Part shown: positions 18,143 to 26,625 of the stretch, piece after piece
Layout: each line of letters opens with the position of its first letter
Position numbering within the stretch: position 1 is the first letter of the stretch
DNA from: Candidatus Allofournierella merdavium
GTDB lineage: Bacteria; Bacillota; Clostridia; Oscillospirales; Ruminococcaceae
Reading direction: 5' to 3'
DNA length: 64,000 nucleotides
NCBI GenBank assembly: GCA_019118765.1
Contig: DWYI01000017.1
Location: 109,654 to 173,653 of the forward strand
Position numbers and translations under genes: made by a program
The notes under the pieces: generated by a model
Database searches by the model: none
Told to the model about the DNA's origin: nothing
The model's input: the letters and a program-made list of their open reading frames with translations, nothing else

Positions 18143-18364
18143 CTCAAGCGCAGTTCGCCTGATGAACTGCGCTTGAGTGTTCCTATATAAACCACTGTGC
18201 CGCTATTGCCAAAGCGCCGGGCCGTCGGCTCATCCGGGGCGTCTGCCCCGGCATCGGCCCGCCGCATAGCCGCAGATACTGTGCCTGCGCCAGTGGGGAT
18301 TTCTGCCGGCAGACGGCCGGCCACGGAAAATCCCGTGCTGAGGAGTGATTTATCCTGTGAGACA
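18143..18364 (-). ncRNA. Possible structured RNA or long leader between the lipoprotein and regulator genes
   Basis: The 18080-18503 stretch contains no convincing gene. The promoter at 18365-18397 fires leftward into it. The would-be transcript contains a CCGGGGC/GCCCCGG hairpin (about 18234-18252) and ends near a perfect 14-base-pair hairpin at 18143-18177 (CTCAAGCGCAGTTC with its complement, 7-base loop). There is no clear T-run after that hairpin on either strand. It may therefore be a small RNA or simply a long 5' leader for the lipoprotein gene. A 62-codon open frame exists here but has no ribosome binding site. Confidence 0.35.
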
Positions 18365-18397
18365 AGGATACCAAAGCGGGCTAAAGCACCGCTAAAG
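18365..18397 (-). promoter_or_regulatory. CTTTAG direct-repeat promoter reading leftward, no annotated gene
   Basis: Minus strand CTTTAG (18392-18397), 5 bases, CTTTAG (18381-18386), 10 bases, TATCCT (18365-18370). Both hexamers are perfect. No coding gene follows for almost 400 bases. Confidence 0.65.
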
Positions 18398-18503
18398 GAG
18401 GTTGTGAACAGTCGGTAAAGTTCCTGTGAAAGCCCTGTGGCAAGTGCTCTGCCGCCCTTGACGCGCCCGGGCGGAATGTTACAATGAAAAATAACGGCGC
18501 CTG

Positions 18504-18536
18504 CTTTAGGCTGCCTTTAGGGGCAGGTGGTATCCT
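18504..18536 (+). promoter_or_regulatory. CTTTAG direct-repeat promoter of the response regulator operon
   Basis: CTTTAG (18504-18509), 5 bases, CTTTAG (18515-18520), 10 bases, -10 box TATCCT (18531-18536), about 30 bases before the regulator start. This suggests autoregulation by the OmpR-family protein encoded here. Confidence 0.75.
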
Positions 18537-18566
18537 GTCGATGGAAAAGATCAGGGAGGTGCGGCG

Positions 18567-19242
18567 ATGCGCTTGCTGGTAGCGGAGGACAATCCCCGCC
18601 TTTTGAAGACACTGACCCATATTTTTGAGAGCAACAAATTCAGTGTGGACGGCGTTTCCAACGGGGAGGACGCGCTGGCCCACGGGCAGACGGTGGAGTA
18701 CGACGGCATGGTCCTGGACATCATGATGCCCGGGCTGGACGGCGTGAGCGTGCTCAAGGCCCTGCGCGCGGCGGGCATCACCACGCCCGCGCTGTTTCTC
18801 ACCGCGCGCTCGGAGGTATCACAGCGGGTGGAGGGGCTGGACGCCGGGGCGGACGACTACCTGCCCAAGCCCTTCTCCACCGCGGAGCTCCTGGCCCGGG
18901 TGCGGGCCATGCTGCGCCGCAAAGACAATTACCTGCCCGATCTTTTGTGTCTGGGGGCCGGTCACGCTGAACCGTTCCACCTATCAGCTGAGCTGCAGCG
19001 GCCGGGAGCAGTCCCTCAGCGGGAAGGAGTTCCAGCTGCTTGAGATGCTGATGCAGACGCCCGGCACCATCATCGCCACCGAGCGCTTCATCACCCATCT
19101 CTGGGGCTGGGACACCAATGTGGACACCAGCGTGATCTGGGTGCACATCTCCAACCTTCGCAAAAAGATCAACGCCCTGAACGCGCCGCTGGAGATTCGC
19201 TTTGTGCGGGGCGCGGGGTATCTGCTGGAGGTGCGGGCATGA
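18567..19242 (+). pseudogene. OmpR/PhoB-family response regulator with a +1 frameshift
   Basis: A receiver domain (residues 1-120) with intact acidic pocket (EDN), phosphoacceptor Asp in VLDIMMPGLDG near 51, Thr in FLTARS near 79 and Lys in YLPKPF near 101. Reading then goes out of frame in a run of five G at 18953-18957. Removing one G restores a winged-helix effector domain (GPVTLNRSTYQLSCSG..., SLSGKEFQLLEMLMQ) that joins the downstream frame 19045-19242, with the recognition-helix region DTNVDTSVIWVHISNLRKKI and the terminal wing RFVRGAGYLL. As written, the product would be a receiver plus about 35 wrong residues. The sensor kinase starts at the ATGA overlap with the corrected stop. Start: ATG 18567 with GGGAGGTG upstream. 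Confidence 0.85.
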
Positions 19243-20474
19243 TCGCGAGTCTGCGCAAGAAGTTCATCCTCACCAGCGCCGTCTCCATCTGTGTGGTGTT
19301 CACCGGCATCTTCTTGCTGCTGGTCTACTTCAGCAACCGCCAGTTGGACCGCACGATGGACACCCTTACCGACGCCATCTCCTTCAACGACGGCGTTTTC
19401 CCGGACTTTGAGCCGGGCGATCCAGACAAGCCCTCACGCCCCTTCCCGTTTGACGACATCATCACCGAGGAGACCCGGTTCAGCACCCGCTTTTTCACCG
19501 TCTGGATGGATGCCCAGGGCCGGATCACCCGGGTCAACATCAACTCCGTCTCCTCCATCTCGGAGGAGCAGGTGGAGGACTACGCCGCCGCCGCTCTGGC
19601 GGAACAGACCCCGCGGGGCTGGGTGTCGGACTACCGTTATCGCGTTGTTGAGACTGACAGCGGCTCCACCCTTGTGTTCGTGAACGGCAGCATGAACCGC
19701 AGCATGTCCGGCCGGCTGCTCCTCACCGCCTTTCTGGTGCTGCTGGGCAGCGCCTGCCTCATCCTGGCGCTCACCGTCGTCATCTCCAAGCGGGCGGTGC
19801 GGCCGGTGGCGGAAAGCTATGAAAAGCAAAAGCAGTTCATCACCGACGCGAACCATGAACTCAAGACCCCGCTGACCCTCATCCTCTCCAATCTGGACAT
19901 CGTAGAGTCGGAGATGGGCAAAAACGAGTGGCTGGACGACATCCGCAGCGAGAGCGAGCGCATGGGGCTGCTCATCAACCAGATGGTGACCCTGTGCCGC
20001 ATGGACGAGAGCGACGCGCCCCTGGCGCTGGCGGACGTGGACCTCAGCGCGGTGGTGGGCGACACCGTCTCGGAGTTTGAGTCTCTCGCCGCCGACCGGG
20101 GCAAAGTGCTTGCCGCCGGGATCGCGCCGGGCATTCACTGCCGCGGCGACGAGGCCCTGCTGCGCCGCCTGACGGCCATTTTGCTGGACAACGCGGTGAA
20201 ATATTGCGACGCCGGGGGCGAGATACGGGTGGAACTGCGCTGCCGCCATCACCCCGTGCTCACGGTGGAAAACAGCTATGCCGCGGTGGACGAACTGGAA
20301 CTGGAGCGCCTGTTCGACCGCTTCTACCGAGCCGACAAGGCGCGCACCTTTACGGGAAGTTTCGGCATTGGGCTGTCCATCGCCCAGTCCATCGCAAAAA
20401 AGCACCGCGGGACCCTCACCGCTTATAAAAAGGAGGGTGTCATCGGGTTTCGGGCGGAGCTGAAAGAGCGCTGA
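19239..20474 (+). CDS. Sensor histidine kinase
   Basis: 411 aa, classical membrane sensor kinase. TM1 is at about 8-30 and an extracytoplasmic domain at about 31-155 is rich in Asp/Glu/Phe. TM2 is at about 157-180, with a short HAMP-like linker. HisKA has the phosphoacceptor His in DANHELKTPLTLI near 205. HATPase_c motifs are ILLDNAVKYC near 315 (N-box), LFDRFYRADKAR near 365 and GSFGIGLSIA near 378. The G1 box is weak: VENSYA stands where DNGxGI is usual, so catalytic efficiency is uncertain. It overlaps the regulator by four bases (ATGA). Context suggests it controls the ABC exporter and lipoprotein genes through the CTTTAG promoters. Confidence 0.92.
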   Translation: MIASLRKKFILTSAVSICVVFTGIFLLLVYFSNRQLDRTMDTLTDAISFNDGVFPDFEPGDPDKPSRPFPFDDIITEETRFSTRFFTVWMDAQGRITRVNINSVSSISEEQVEDYAAAALAEQTPRGWVSDYRYRVVETDSGSTLVFVNGSMNRSMSGRLLLTAFLVLLGSACLILALTVVISKRAVRPVAESYEKQKQFITDANHELKTPLTLILSNLDIVESEMGKNEWLDDIRSESERMGLLINQMVTLCRMDESDAPLALADVDLSAVVGDTVSEFESLAADRGKVLAAGIAPGIHCRGDEALLRRLTAILLDNAVKYCDAGGEIRVELRCRHHPVLTVENSYAAVDELELERLFDRFYRADKARTFTGSFGIGLSIAQSIAKKHRGTLTAYKKEGVIGFRAELKER

Positions 20475-20563
20475 CCCGCCGGGGAATATTCGGATCATGC
20501 ACCTTGCGAGGGGAGGCCGCGCTGCGGCCTCCCCTCCTTTTTTCGGAAAATCCTCACCGATTT

Positions 20564-20596
20564 CTTTAGCGCCGCTTTAGGATGGGGCACTATACT
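20564..20596 (+). promoter_or_regulatory. CTTTAG direct-repeat promoter of the ABC exporter operon
   Basis: CTTTAG (20564-20569), 5 bases, CTTTAG (20575-20580), 10 bases, -10 box TATACT (20591-20596), with about 50 bases of leader before the ATPase gene. The geometry is identical to the promoter of the regulator gene. Confidence 0.75.
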
Positions 20597-20652
20597 TGTC
20601 ACGGCAAACGGCGGCGCACAGCCGCTAAAACGCAGAGCAAGGAGGTCACTCC

Positions 20653-21651
20653 ATGATAAAAGTTGAGCATCTGACAAAGTACTACGGCGACTTTCTGGCG
20701 GTGGACGATCTCACCTTCGAGATCGACGAGGGCCATGTGTACGGCTTCCTCGGGCCCAACGGCGCGGGAAAGACCACCACAATGAACATTATGACCGGGT
20801 GCTTGTCCGCCAGCAGCGGGCACGTTTCCATCGGCGGATTTGACATCTTCGAGGACGCGGACAAGGCCAAGCGCCTGATCGGCTATCTGCCCGAGCAGCC
20901 GCCTCTCTACATGAGCGAGACGCCGGAGGAATACCTGCGCTTTGTGGGCGAGGCCAAGGGGCTGCGGGGCGAGGAACTGGCGCAGCAGATGGAGAGCGTG
21001 ATGCGGCAGGTGCGCATCGAGGGAGTGAAAGGCCGGCGCATCTCGGCGCTTTCCAAGGGCTACAAACAGCGCGTGGGCATCGCCCAGGCGCTGCTGGGCA
21101 ACCCGAAGGTCATCATCCTGGACGAGCCCACCGTGGGCCTGGACCCTTTGCAGATCATTGAGATCCGCGATCTGATCCGCCAGCTGGGGCAGACGCACAC
21201 GGTCATCCTCAGTTCCCATATCCTCTCGGAGGTGCAGGCCATCTGCGAGAAGATCCTCATCATCGCCCACGGCCGGCTGGTGGCCTTCGACACGCCCGAC
21301 CGGCTGGAGCGCAGCCTGCTGGGCACCAGTGAGATCGCCTTTACCACCGACGCCCGCACCGACCAGGTGCGCAGCATTTTGGCCGGTGTGCCCAACGTCT
21401 TCGACGTGAAGATCTCGCAGCCGGAGGACGGGCTGGTGCGCGCGCAGATGCAGACCAACGCCAAAAACATCTACGACACCTCCCGGGAACTGTTCTTCGC
21501 CTTTGCAAAGCGGGAGCTGCCCCTTCTTGAACTGAACCTGAAGAAGGCCAGCCTGGAGGACATCTTCATCGAACTGACCGAGGGCGCCCCCGCCCCGGAG
21601 CCGGCCGAAGCCGGCCAACCTTCCGCAGAAAGCGAGGCGAACGACCAATGA
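20653..21651 (+). CDS. ABC transporter ATP-binding protein (GldA-like)
   Basis: 332 aa ATPase of an exporter. Walker A GPNGAGKTT near residues 35-43, Q-loop YLPEQPPLY near 80, signature LSKGYKQRVGIAQAL near 135, Walker B VIILDEPTVGLDP near 155, and switch His in LSSHIL near 190 are all intact. A C-terminal extension of about 110 residues (FTTDARTDQVRSILAG...) is typical of ABC-2-type exporters of the GldA/multidrug class, and the tail is Ala/Glu/Pro-rich. ATG 20653 has AAGGAGG. It overlaps the permease by four bases. Substrate unknown. Confidence 0.93.
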   Translation: MIKVEHLTKYYGDFLAVDDLTFEIDEGHVYGFLGPNGAGKTTTMNIMTGCLSASSGHVSIGGFDIFEDADKAKRLIGYLPEQPPLYMSETPEEYLRFVGEAKGLRGEELAQQMESVMRQVRIEGVKGRRISALSKGYKQRVGIAQALLGNPKVIILDEPTVGLDPLQIIEIRDLIRQLGQTHTVILSSHILSEVQAICEKILIIAHGRLVAFDTPDRLERSLLGTSEIAFTTDARTDQVRSILAGVPNVFDVKISQPEDGLVRAQMQTNAKNIYDTSRELFFAFAKRELPLLELNLKKASLEDIFIELTEGAPAPEPAEAGQPSAESEANDQ

Positions 21652-22511
21652 CCGCCGTATTGAAACATGAACTGAGGAACTATTTTCACTCCTTCACCGC
21701 CTATGTGTTCGGCGCGTTCCTGCTGGCCATCGTGGGGTTCGGTTCCATGCTCTACAACCTGCAAGCCGCGGTGAGCAATTTCGAGTATGTGCTCAGCTTC
21801 GGCAGCATCGTGTTCGTGGTGATCGTGCCCATCCTGACCATGCGGGTGATCGCCGAGGAGCGCCGGCAGAAGACCGACCAGCTGCTCTATTCCCTGCCCA
21901 TCACCACCACCCAGGTGGTTCTGGGCAAGTATGCGGCCCTGCTCACCGTCTACCTCATCCCCCTGGCCATCATCTGCCTCTACCCGCTGATCTTTGCCCA
22001 GTTCGGCGACGTGTATCTTCCCACCAGCTACGGGTCGCTGCTGGCCATCTTCATCATGGGCGCGGCCCTCATCGCCATCGGCATCTTCATCTCCTCGCTG
22101 ACCGACAACCAGGGCCTCGCGGCGGGCACCAGCATCGCAGTGATCCTGTTCAATTATTACAGCGTCAGCCTCTCGGAGTATGTCTCCAGCACCGCCTTCG
22201 GCTCGGTGCTCGCCCTGGTGGTGCTCATCCTGGCCCTGGGTGCGGTTGTGCGGCACCTGACCCAAAATGAAACGTTCGCCGTGGGAGTGTGCATCGTGCT
22301 GTTCGCGCTGGTGGCGGTGGTCTACTTCACCGACTACACGATGTTCGAGGGCCTTCTGCCCAACATCATGAAACAGCTCTCGCTGTTTAACCGGTTCACC
22401 ACCTTTGTCAGCGGCGTGTTCGATCTGACGGCCGTTGTCTACTATCTGTCTGTGGCTGCCTTCTTCCTGTTTCTGACGGTGCAGTCCCTTGAAAAAAGGA
22501 GGTACAACTGA
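21648..22511 (+). CDS. ABC-2 type permease (GldF-like)
   Basis: 287 aa membrane protein with six predicted transmembrane segments (about 18-42, 55-75, 100-125, 142-165, 185-205, 255-280) and the ABC-2 motif MRVIAEERRQKTDQLLYSLPIT near residues 64-85. It begins in the ATGA overlap with the ATPase gene and ends in a TGATG overlap with the GldG-like gene. It pairs with the ATPase as the exporter core. Confidence 0.92.
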   Translation: MTAVLKHELRNYFHSFTAYVFGAFLLAIVGFGSMLYNLQAAVSNFEYVLSFGSIVFVVIVPILTMRVIAEERRQKTDQLLYSLPITTTQVVLGKYAALLTVYLIPLAIICLYPLIFAQFGDVYLPTSYGSLLAIFIMGAALIAIGIFISSLTDNQGLAAGTSIAVILFNYYSVSLSEYVSSTAFGSVLALVVLILALGAVVRHLTQNETFAVGVCIVLFALVAVVYFTDYTMFEGLLPNIMKQLSLFNRFTTFVSGVFDLTAVVYYLSVAAFFLFLTVQSLEKRRYN

Positions 22512-23968
22512 TGAAACGCTGGAATCTCTTTTCCGCCGGGAAGGACCGGGCCGGCCGCGCGGCCAGCCGCCTTGCCTTTCAGGGCGGCAGCTACTCCCTT
22601 GCCGTGGCGGCGATCCTGCTGGCCATCCTGATCGCGGTGAATGTGCTGGTCAGCGCGCTGCCCGCCTCCATGACCCGGTACGACATCAGCGCCTCCAAAC
22701 TCTACTCCATCACCAGCAACACCAAGGTGGTGGTGAACGCCCTGCAGGAGGATGTGACGATCTACTGGATCGTCCAGTCCGGCGCGGAGGACGATGTGAT
22801 CGAGACGCTGCTGAGCAAATACGACAGCCTCTCCGACCACATCTCCGTGGTAAAGGAGAACCCGGACGTCTACCCCACCTTTGCCGAGCAGTACACCGAT
22901 GAGACGGTGCAGAACAACAGCCTGGTGGTGGAGTGCGGCGACCGCAGCCGTTACATCGCCTACGACGACATCTATGTGCAGGAGACGGATATCTACTCCT
23001 ACTCCTACAGCACCTCCTTTGACGGCGAGGGAGCCATCACCTCCGCCATCGACTATGTGGTCACCGACGAACTGCCCCAGCTGTATCTGCTGGAGGGCCA
23101 CGGCGAACAGGACCTGCCCGCCACCTTCAGCGACCAGATTGAAAAGGAGAACATCGAGCAGAACACCCTGTCGCTGCTGACGGTGGACGCCGTCCCCGAG
23201 GACGCCGACTGCGTGATGATCTATGAGCCCTCCTCCGACATCTCCGAGGAGGAAAAGGCGATGCTGTCCGACTACACGGAAAACGGCGGCAAGCTGCTGG
23301 TCATCGCCGGGCCTGTGCAGGACGGCGAACTGACCAATCTGAACAGCCTGCTGGCGGACTACGGCGCGGAGACCTGCGACGGCGTCGTGGTGGAGGGCGA
23401 CCGGGCGTACTACACCGCTCAGCCCTATGTGCTGCTGCCGCAGATGAACAGCAGCGCCATCACCGATCCGCTGATCGAAGAGCACTACTATCCCAACATG
23501 CCCATCTCCCAGGGCCTGCTGGTCACCGAGAGCGCCGGCGACAACGTTACCGAACTGCTCACCACCTCCGACGCCGCCTTCAGCAAGATCGCCGGCTATG
23601 ACCTGACTACCTACGAAAAGGAGGACGGCGACATCGACGGGCCCTTTGCCCTGGCGGTGTCCATCACCTGCGGCACCGACGGCCAGATCATCTGGTTCTC
23701 CTCCGCGGCGTTCCTGGACGATATGTACAACGCGCTGTCCTCCGGCTCCAACTCCGACCTTGCCATGAATGCCCTCTCGTCGCTCATCGGCGAGACCGAG
23801 GCCATGGCCATCCGCAGCAAATCGCTGAACTACAACTATCTGTCCATCAGCGGCTCCACCGCCTCGCTGCTGAAGATCCTGATGATCGGCGTGTTCCCCA
23901 TCGGATACCTGGGGGTGGGCGTGTATATTATCTTGAAGAGGAGGAAGAAGCAGAATGAAGCGGGCTAA
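22511..23968 (+). CDS. GldG-family ABC-associated protein
   Basis: 485 aa. A cytoplasmic start, one membrane anchor near 30-52, a large extracytoplasmic domain of the GldG/ABC-type auxiliary type (LYSITSNTKVVVNALQEDVTIYW near 70-92, LLEGHGEQDLP near 193), and a C-terminal transmembrane segment near 455-475 followed by a Lys/Arg-rich tail. In GldAFG systems this protein accompanies the ATPase and permease; its biochemical role is not known. The start codon overlaps the permease stop (TGATG). Confidence 0.9.
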   Translation: MKRWNLFSAGKDRAGRAASRLAFQGGSYSLAVAAILLAILIAVNVLVSALPASMTRYDISASKLYSITSNTKVVVNALQEDVTIYWIVQSGAEDDVIETLLSKYDSLSDHISVVKENPDVYPTFAEQYTDETVQNNSLVVECGDRSRYIAYDDIYVQETDIYSYSYSTSFDGEGAITSAIDYVVTDELPQLYLLEGHGEQDLPATFSDQIEKENIEQNTLSLLTVDAVPEDADCVMIYEPSSDISEEEKAMLSDYTENGGKLLVIAGPVQDGELTNLNSLLADYGAETCDGVVVEGDRAYYTAQPYVLLPQMNSSAITDPLIEEHYYPNMPISQGLLVTESAGDNVTELLTTSDAAFSKIAGYDLTTYEKEDGDIDGPFALAVSITCGTDGQIIWFSSAAFLDDMYNALSSGSNSDLAMNALSSLIGETEAMAIRSKSLNYNYLSISGSTASLLKILMIGVFPIGYLGVGVYIILKRRKKQNEAG

Positions 23969-25388
23969 ACGGCTGTATATCCTGTTCGGCGTGCTGGTGG
24001 CCGTGTGCATCGCCACCGTCTGCGTGTTGCACTACGACCAGAAACAGGAGGAGATCCAGACCAGCGGCGAGACCATCCTCACCGTGGACGCGGACACCGT
24101 GTCCGCACTGGACTGGGAGACGGAATCCGCCTCCCTCGCCTTTCACAAAGACGGCAGCTGGCTGTACGACGAGGACGAGGCGTTCCCGGTGAGCGAGGAG
24201 AAGATCAACGACCTTCTGGCCCAGTTTGAGGACTTCAAGGCGGCCTTTATCATCGAAAACGTCACCGACTTTGCCCAGTACGGGCTGGACGATCCCGTCT
24301 GCACCATCGACCTCACCGCCGGCGACACCGCCTACACCATCCAGCTGGGCGACTTCAGTTCCATGGACTCCCAGCGGTATGTCTCCATCGGAGACGGGAA
24401 CGTGTACCTGGCCGTCACCGATCCGCTGGACGCCTTTGACCTGTCCCTCAGCGATATGATCGCCAACGACCAGGTCCCCTCCTTCGGCGAGGTCTCCGCC
24501 ATCCACTTCGCGGGTACCGAAAGCTACGATGTGGTCTATCAGGAATACACCGAGGGCAGCGCCGACACCGTTTGCAGTGACGACGTGTATTTCAAGCAGG
24601 AGGGCGACGCCCTGCTGCCGCTGGACACCACCGCGGTGGAAAGCTATCTGTCCGCCATCAGCAACACCGACTACACCGACTATGTGACCTACAATGTCAC
24701 CGACGAGGAACTGGCCACCTACGGGCTGGACGCCCCGGAGGTGACGGTGACGGTAGAATACACCACCCTGGACGAGGAGAGCGATTCTCCCTCCACCTTC
24801 ACGCTCCGCGTGAGCCGCGACCCGGTGGAACTTGCCGCGCAGGCCGCCAGCGAGGCGGTGGAGGAAGCGTCCTCTTCCTCCGCCGACACCGGCACGGAGG
24901 AGGAGATCACCGCCTACGCGCGCATCGGCGACTCCCCCATCGTCTATCAGATCTCGGGCAGCAGCTATGAGTCGCTGATGAAATACACCTACAACGATCT
25001 GCGCCACACCGATGCGCTCACCGCCGACTTCGCCGATGTGACCGGCTTTGACGTCTCTCTGGAAGGCCAGGTCTACAACATCACCTCCCAGGGAACCGGC
25101 GATGACCGGACTTTCCTCTACGGCGAGGAAGAGATCGACATCACCGATCTGCAGTCCGCTCTCACCGCGGTGAACGCGGACTCCTTCACCGATGAATCCC
25201 CCGCCCAGAAAGAGGAGATCGGCATCACCGTCCATCTGGACAATGAGGCGCATCCGACGGTACAGCTTGAATTCTACCGCTACGACGGCGAGCACTGCCT
25301 CGCCGTGGTGGACGGCACTCCCTTTGCGCTGGTAGCGCGCAGCGAAGTGGTGGACCTGATCGAAGCGGTCAACACTATCGTTCTGTAA
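23955..25388 (+). CDS. DUF4340 domain protein, exporter-associated
   Basis: 477 aa with an N-terminal membrane anchor (about 7-24) and a long secreted part of repeated beta-rich DUF4340 modules: GSWLYDEDEAFPVSEEKINDLL near 64-85, a similar stretch near 190-240, and VTGFDVSLEGQVYNIT near 360. A Ser/Glu/Ala linker (EAVEEASSSSADTGTEEE, near 300) sits between modules. It overlaps the GldG-like gene by 14 bases. GldG plus DUF4340 next to ABC-2 exporters is a recurrent four-gene set; the substrate is unknown. Confidence 0.88.
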   Translation: MKRAKRLYILFGVLVAVCIATVCVLHYDQKQEEIQTSGETILTVDADTVSALDWETESASLAFHKDGSWLYDEDEAFPVSEEKINDLLAQFEDFKAAFIIENVTDFAQYGLDDPVCTIDLTAGDTAYTIQLGDFSSMDSQRYVSIGDGNVYLAVTDPLDAFDLSLSDMIANDQVPSFGEVSAIHFAGTESYDVVYQEYTEGSADTVCSDDVYFKQEGDALLPLDTTAVESYLSAISNTDYTDYVTYNVTDEELATYGLDAPEVTVTVEYTTLDEESDSPSTFTLRVSRDPVELAAQAASEAVEEASSSSADTGTEEEITAYARIGDSPIVYQISGSSYESLMKYTYNDLRHTDALTADFADVTGFDVSLEGQVYNITSQGTGDDRTFLYGEEEIDITDLQSALTAVNADSFTDESPAQKEEIGITVHLDNEAHPTVQLEFYRYDGEHCLAVVDGTPFALVARSEVVDLIEAVNTIVL

Positions 25389-25399
25389 CACAGCCGGAC

Positions 25400-25430
25400 A
25401 TGAGCCGCCCTTTGGGGCGGCTCATTTTTG
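25400..25430 (+). terminator. Terminator of the exporter operon
   Basis: ATGAGCCGCCC, loop TTTG, GGGCGGCTCAT, then TTTTG. Perfect 11-base-pair stem. Confidence 0.9.
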
Positions 25431-25553
25431 TATATTTATTCGATTTCAATTCATGGTTTTTTGTGATTATTTCCAGTGCGCTCCGTTTGTACGCTTCTTT
25501 CATTATCAAAAACGCATAAATTTTTCAACAAGCGTATTTCACGCAAAAACATA

Positions 25554-25582
25554 TTGAATATTTATACGCATTCATGTAAAAT
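25554..25582 (+). promoter_or_regulatory. argC promoter with ArgR-like operator in its spacer
   Basis: TTGAAT (25554-25559), 17 bases, TAAAAT (25577-25582). The spacer and -35 box contain TGAAT...ATTCA half-sites (25555-25574). The first half plus ATTTATACG matches the ArgR consensus TGAATWWWWATTCA at 7 of the 10 fixed bases. This placement would let arginine-bound ArgR block RNA polymerase. Confidence 0.5.
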
Positions 25583-25634
25583 ATATCCAATTAATTGGCG
25601 GCGGGTCTCCGCCGCGCAAGGGGATATCGACACC

Positions 25635-26567
25635 ATGAAGACTGTGTTCATCGACGGCAGTGCCGGCACCACCGGCCTGCAGATCCATCAGCGCCTGGAA
25701 CAGCGGCAGGATGTGCGCCTGCTCACTTTGCCACAAGAGACCCGCAAAGATGCCGCGGCCCGGCGCAAGGCGCTGAACCAGTGCGACATCGCCTTTCTCT
25801 GCCTGCCGGACGCGGCCGCGCGGGAGGCCGCGGAGATGGTGGAAAACCCGCACACGGTGGTCATCGACGCCTCCACCGCCCACCGCACCGCGCCCGGCTG
25901 GGCCTATGGGCTGCCGGAACTGGGCCCCGCTTACACCGGCGCCATCCGCGGCGGAAAGCGGATCGCGGTGCCGGGCTGTCACGCCAGCGGTTTTATCGCG
26001 CTGGTGCAGCCGCTGGTGGCCGCGGGCCTTTTGCCGCGGGACGCGCTGCTCACCTGCCACTCCGTCACCGGATACAGCGGCGGCGGCAAGGCGATGATCG
26101 CGGCGTATGAGGCCCCGGAGCGAAGCGCCCTGCTGGACGCCCCCCGCCAGTACGGCCTTGGCCAGACCCACAAACATCTGCCCGAGATGCAAACGATTAC
26201 AGGGCTCCTGTCCGCGCCCGTCTTCTGCCCCATCGTGGCGGATTTTTACAGCGGCATGGCCGTGACCGTTCCCCTGTTCGCCGCCCAGCTGCACGGTTCG
26301 GCGCGGGACGTGCGGCAGATCTACCGGAACCTGTACACCGGCCCGGTGGTACACTACCGGGAGGAAGCCGGCGAGGATGGATTTTTCTCCGCCGCTGCTC
26401 TCTCGGGGCGGGACCGAATGGAGATCTCGGTGGCGGGCAACGACGAGCGCATCCTGCTCACCGCCCGCTACGACAACCTGGGCAAGGGCGCCAGCGGAGC
26501 CGCCGTGGAGTGCATGAATCTGGTACTGGGCCTTGCCCCGGAGACCGGCCTTCGCCTGGCACCGTGA
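25635..26567 (+). CDS. argC: N-acetyl-gamma-glutamyl-phosphate reductase, short (type 2) form
   Basis: 310 aa; reduces N-acetylglutamyl phosphate to the semialdehyde in arginine synthesis. It is the short ArgC form: NADPH loop GSAGTTGLQI at residues 8-17, active-site Cys in PGCHASGF near 115, HSVTGYSGGGKAM near 140, and KHLPEMQ near 180. The frame is open upstream to 25476, but the family start is ATG 25635 with AAGGGG upstream, and the promoter lies between those two points. It is first in argC-J-B-D. Confidence 0.95.
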   Translation: MKTVFIDGSAGTTGLQIHQRLEQRQDVRLLTLPQETRKDAAARRKALNQCDIAFLCLPDAAAREAAEMVENPHTVVIDASTAHRTAPGWAYGLPELGPAYTGAIRGGKRIAVPGCHASGFIALVQPLVAAGLLPRDALLTCHSVTGYSGGGKAMIAAYEAPERSALLDAPRQYGLGQTHKHLPEMQTITGLLSAPVFCPIVADFYSGMAVTVPLFAAQLHGSARDVRQIYRNLYTGPVVHYREEAGEDGFFSAAALSGRDRMEISVAGNDERILLTARYDNLGKGASGAAVECMNLVLGLAPETGLRLAP

Positions 26568-26625
26568 CCCCTTGGCCCGGCGTCCGGGCCGTAAAATTCA
26601 ATCAAACAATCAGGGAGTGCGAATC

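Noticed and set aside
18183..18374. 63-codon frame (with stop) in the leftward transcript
   Set aside because: No ribosome site, and its start lies upstream of the predicted transcription start; hairpins cross it.
25389..25634. T-box or other riboswitch before argC
   Set aside because: No T-box sequence (TGGNACCGCG) or other aptamer signature; the A+T-rich DNA is explained by the promoter and ArgR-like site.
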